Assembly (NCBI GenBank): GCA_035540915.1
Contig: DATLFQ010000055.1
Location: forward strand, 1 to 5,572
Source: DATLFQ01 sp035540915
GTDB lineage: Bacteria > Actinomycetota > Acidimicrobiia > Acidimicrobiales > GCA-2861595
Reading direction: 5' to 3'
Length of the DNA: 5,572 nt
Positions 5,436 to 5,572 of this stretch are shown in pieces; position 1 is the first letter of the stretch; each line of letters starts with the position of its first letter. Made by a program: the position numbers and the translations under genes. The notes beneath the pieces were generated by a model. That model worked only from the letters and a program-made list of their open reading frames with translations, had not been told where the DNA came from and made no database searches.

Positions 5436-5572
5436 CTAGTCCCCCAGCAACTCCAGCACCCGCTCGGCGGGCCGGGCGACGACGGCCCGGTCGCCGATGA
5501 CCACGATGGGACGCTGGATGAGGACCGGGTAGGCCACCAGGGCGTCGAGCACCTCGTCGCGCGAGGCGGTGG
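5436..5572 (-). CDS. arsC: Arsenate reductase (ArsC/glutaredoxin-like), C-terminal fragment cut by window edge
   Basis: Reading the minus strand from the right edge gives 44 complete codons and a TAG at 5436-5438. The peptide contains ALVAYPVLIQRPIVV, then IGDRAVVARPAERVLELLGD. This matches the C-terminus of ArsC-type arsenate reductases, where the LIxRPIVV strand is followed by a short turn and xxRPxExVLxLL. The two Arg-Pro pairs correspond to the arginines known to stabilise the arsenate adduct in the E. coli plasmid R773 enzyme. The catalytic cysteine and N-terminal half are outside the window. Related ArsC-family proteins such as YffB or Spx share the fold but have less of this RPIVV...RP ending, so arsenate reduction is likely but not proven. 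The gene is 133 nt upstream of the radical SAM gene on the same strand, with a hairpin and a separate promoter candidate between them. Independent transcription is therefore more likely than an operon. Confidence 0.8.
   Translation of the reverse strand, partial: TASRDEVLDALVAYPVLIQRPIVVIGDRAVVARPAERVLELLGD

Noticed and set aside
5436..5572. arsC next to the radical SAM gene as an arsenic-resistance operon or organoarsenical pathway
   Set aside because: The radical SAM protein belongs to the Rv2578c family, not to known arsenic-modifying radical SAM families. The hairpin and promoter candidate between the genes argue against an operon, and no other ars gene is visible.

Overview
The window is dense, very GC-rich DNA with almost no intergenic space. 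It contains an actinobacterial-type Rv2578c-family radical SAM gene and Thr/Ser-Pro linkers in a secreted protein. Together these suggest a high-GC actinobacterium. The Thr-rich secreted linker would fit Acidimicrobiia, but that placement is inference and was not tested.

Layout from left to right. (1) Positions 2-658, plus strand: the C-terminal part of an NHL-repeat (beta-propeller) protein, cut by the left edge. (2) Positions 662-1746, minus strand: a two-gene unit made of a small helical protein of 103 aa and, downstream, a beta-rich protein of about 246 aa. Neither function is known. The second gene ends 3 bp from the NHL stop codon, tail to tail. (3) Positions 1747-1832: a divergent intergenic region serving the helical-protein gene on the minus strand and a tiny 33-aa lysine-rich protein gene (1833-1934) on the plus strand. 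(4) Positions 1968-3113, minus strand: a secreted protein with a signal peptide, a malectin-like/CBM-like domain, a Thr/Ser linker and a cysteine-containing C-terminal domain that I do not recognise. (5) Positions 3080-5302, minus strand: an Rv2578c-family (spore-photoproduct-lyase-like) radical SAM protein. It is interrupted by a full-length intein of 341 aa carrying a LAGLIDADG homing endonuclease (4055-5077). Its 3' end overlaps the secreted-protein start by 34 nt. (6) Positions 5436-5572, minus strand: the C-terminal 44 codons of an ArsC-type arsenate reductase-like protein, cut by the right edge.

The most interesting element is the intein. It is inserted between the second and third cysteines of the CxxxCxxC motif that binds the radical SAM [4Fe-4S] cluster. 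The +1 extein residue (C417) is itself the third cluster ligand, so the enzyme cannot have its complete native motif until splicing occurs. The intein's own Cys1 (C76) sits at the same spacing in the unspliced precursor and could stand in for that ligand. The radical SAM gene may also be translated from a leaderless mRNA: a TANNNT-type -10 box lies 8 nt before its ATG and there is no Shine-Dalgarno sequence.

The genes do not form one obvious pathway. The radical SAM and secreted-protein genes may share a transcript because they overlap. The other neighbours look like ordinary chromosomal housekeeping or accessory genes. I see no rRNA, tRNA, CRISPR array or insertion sequence.
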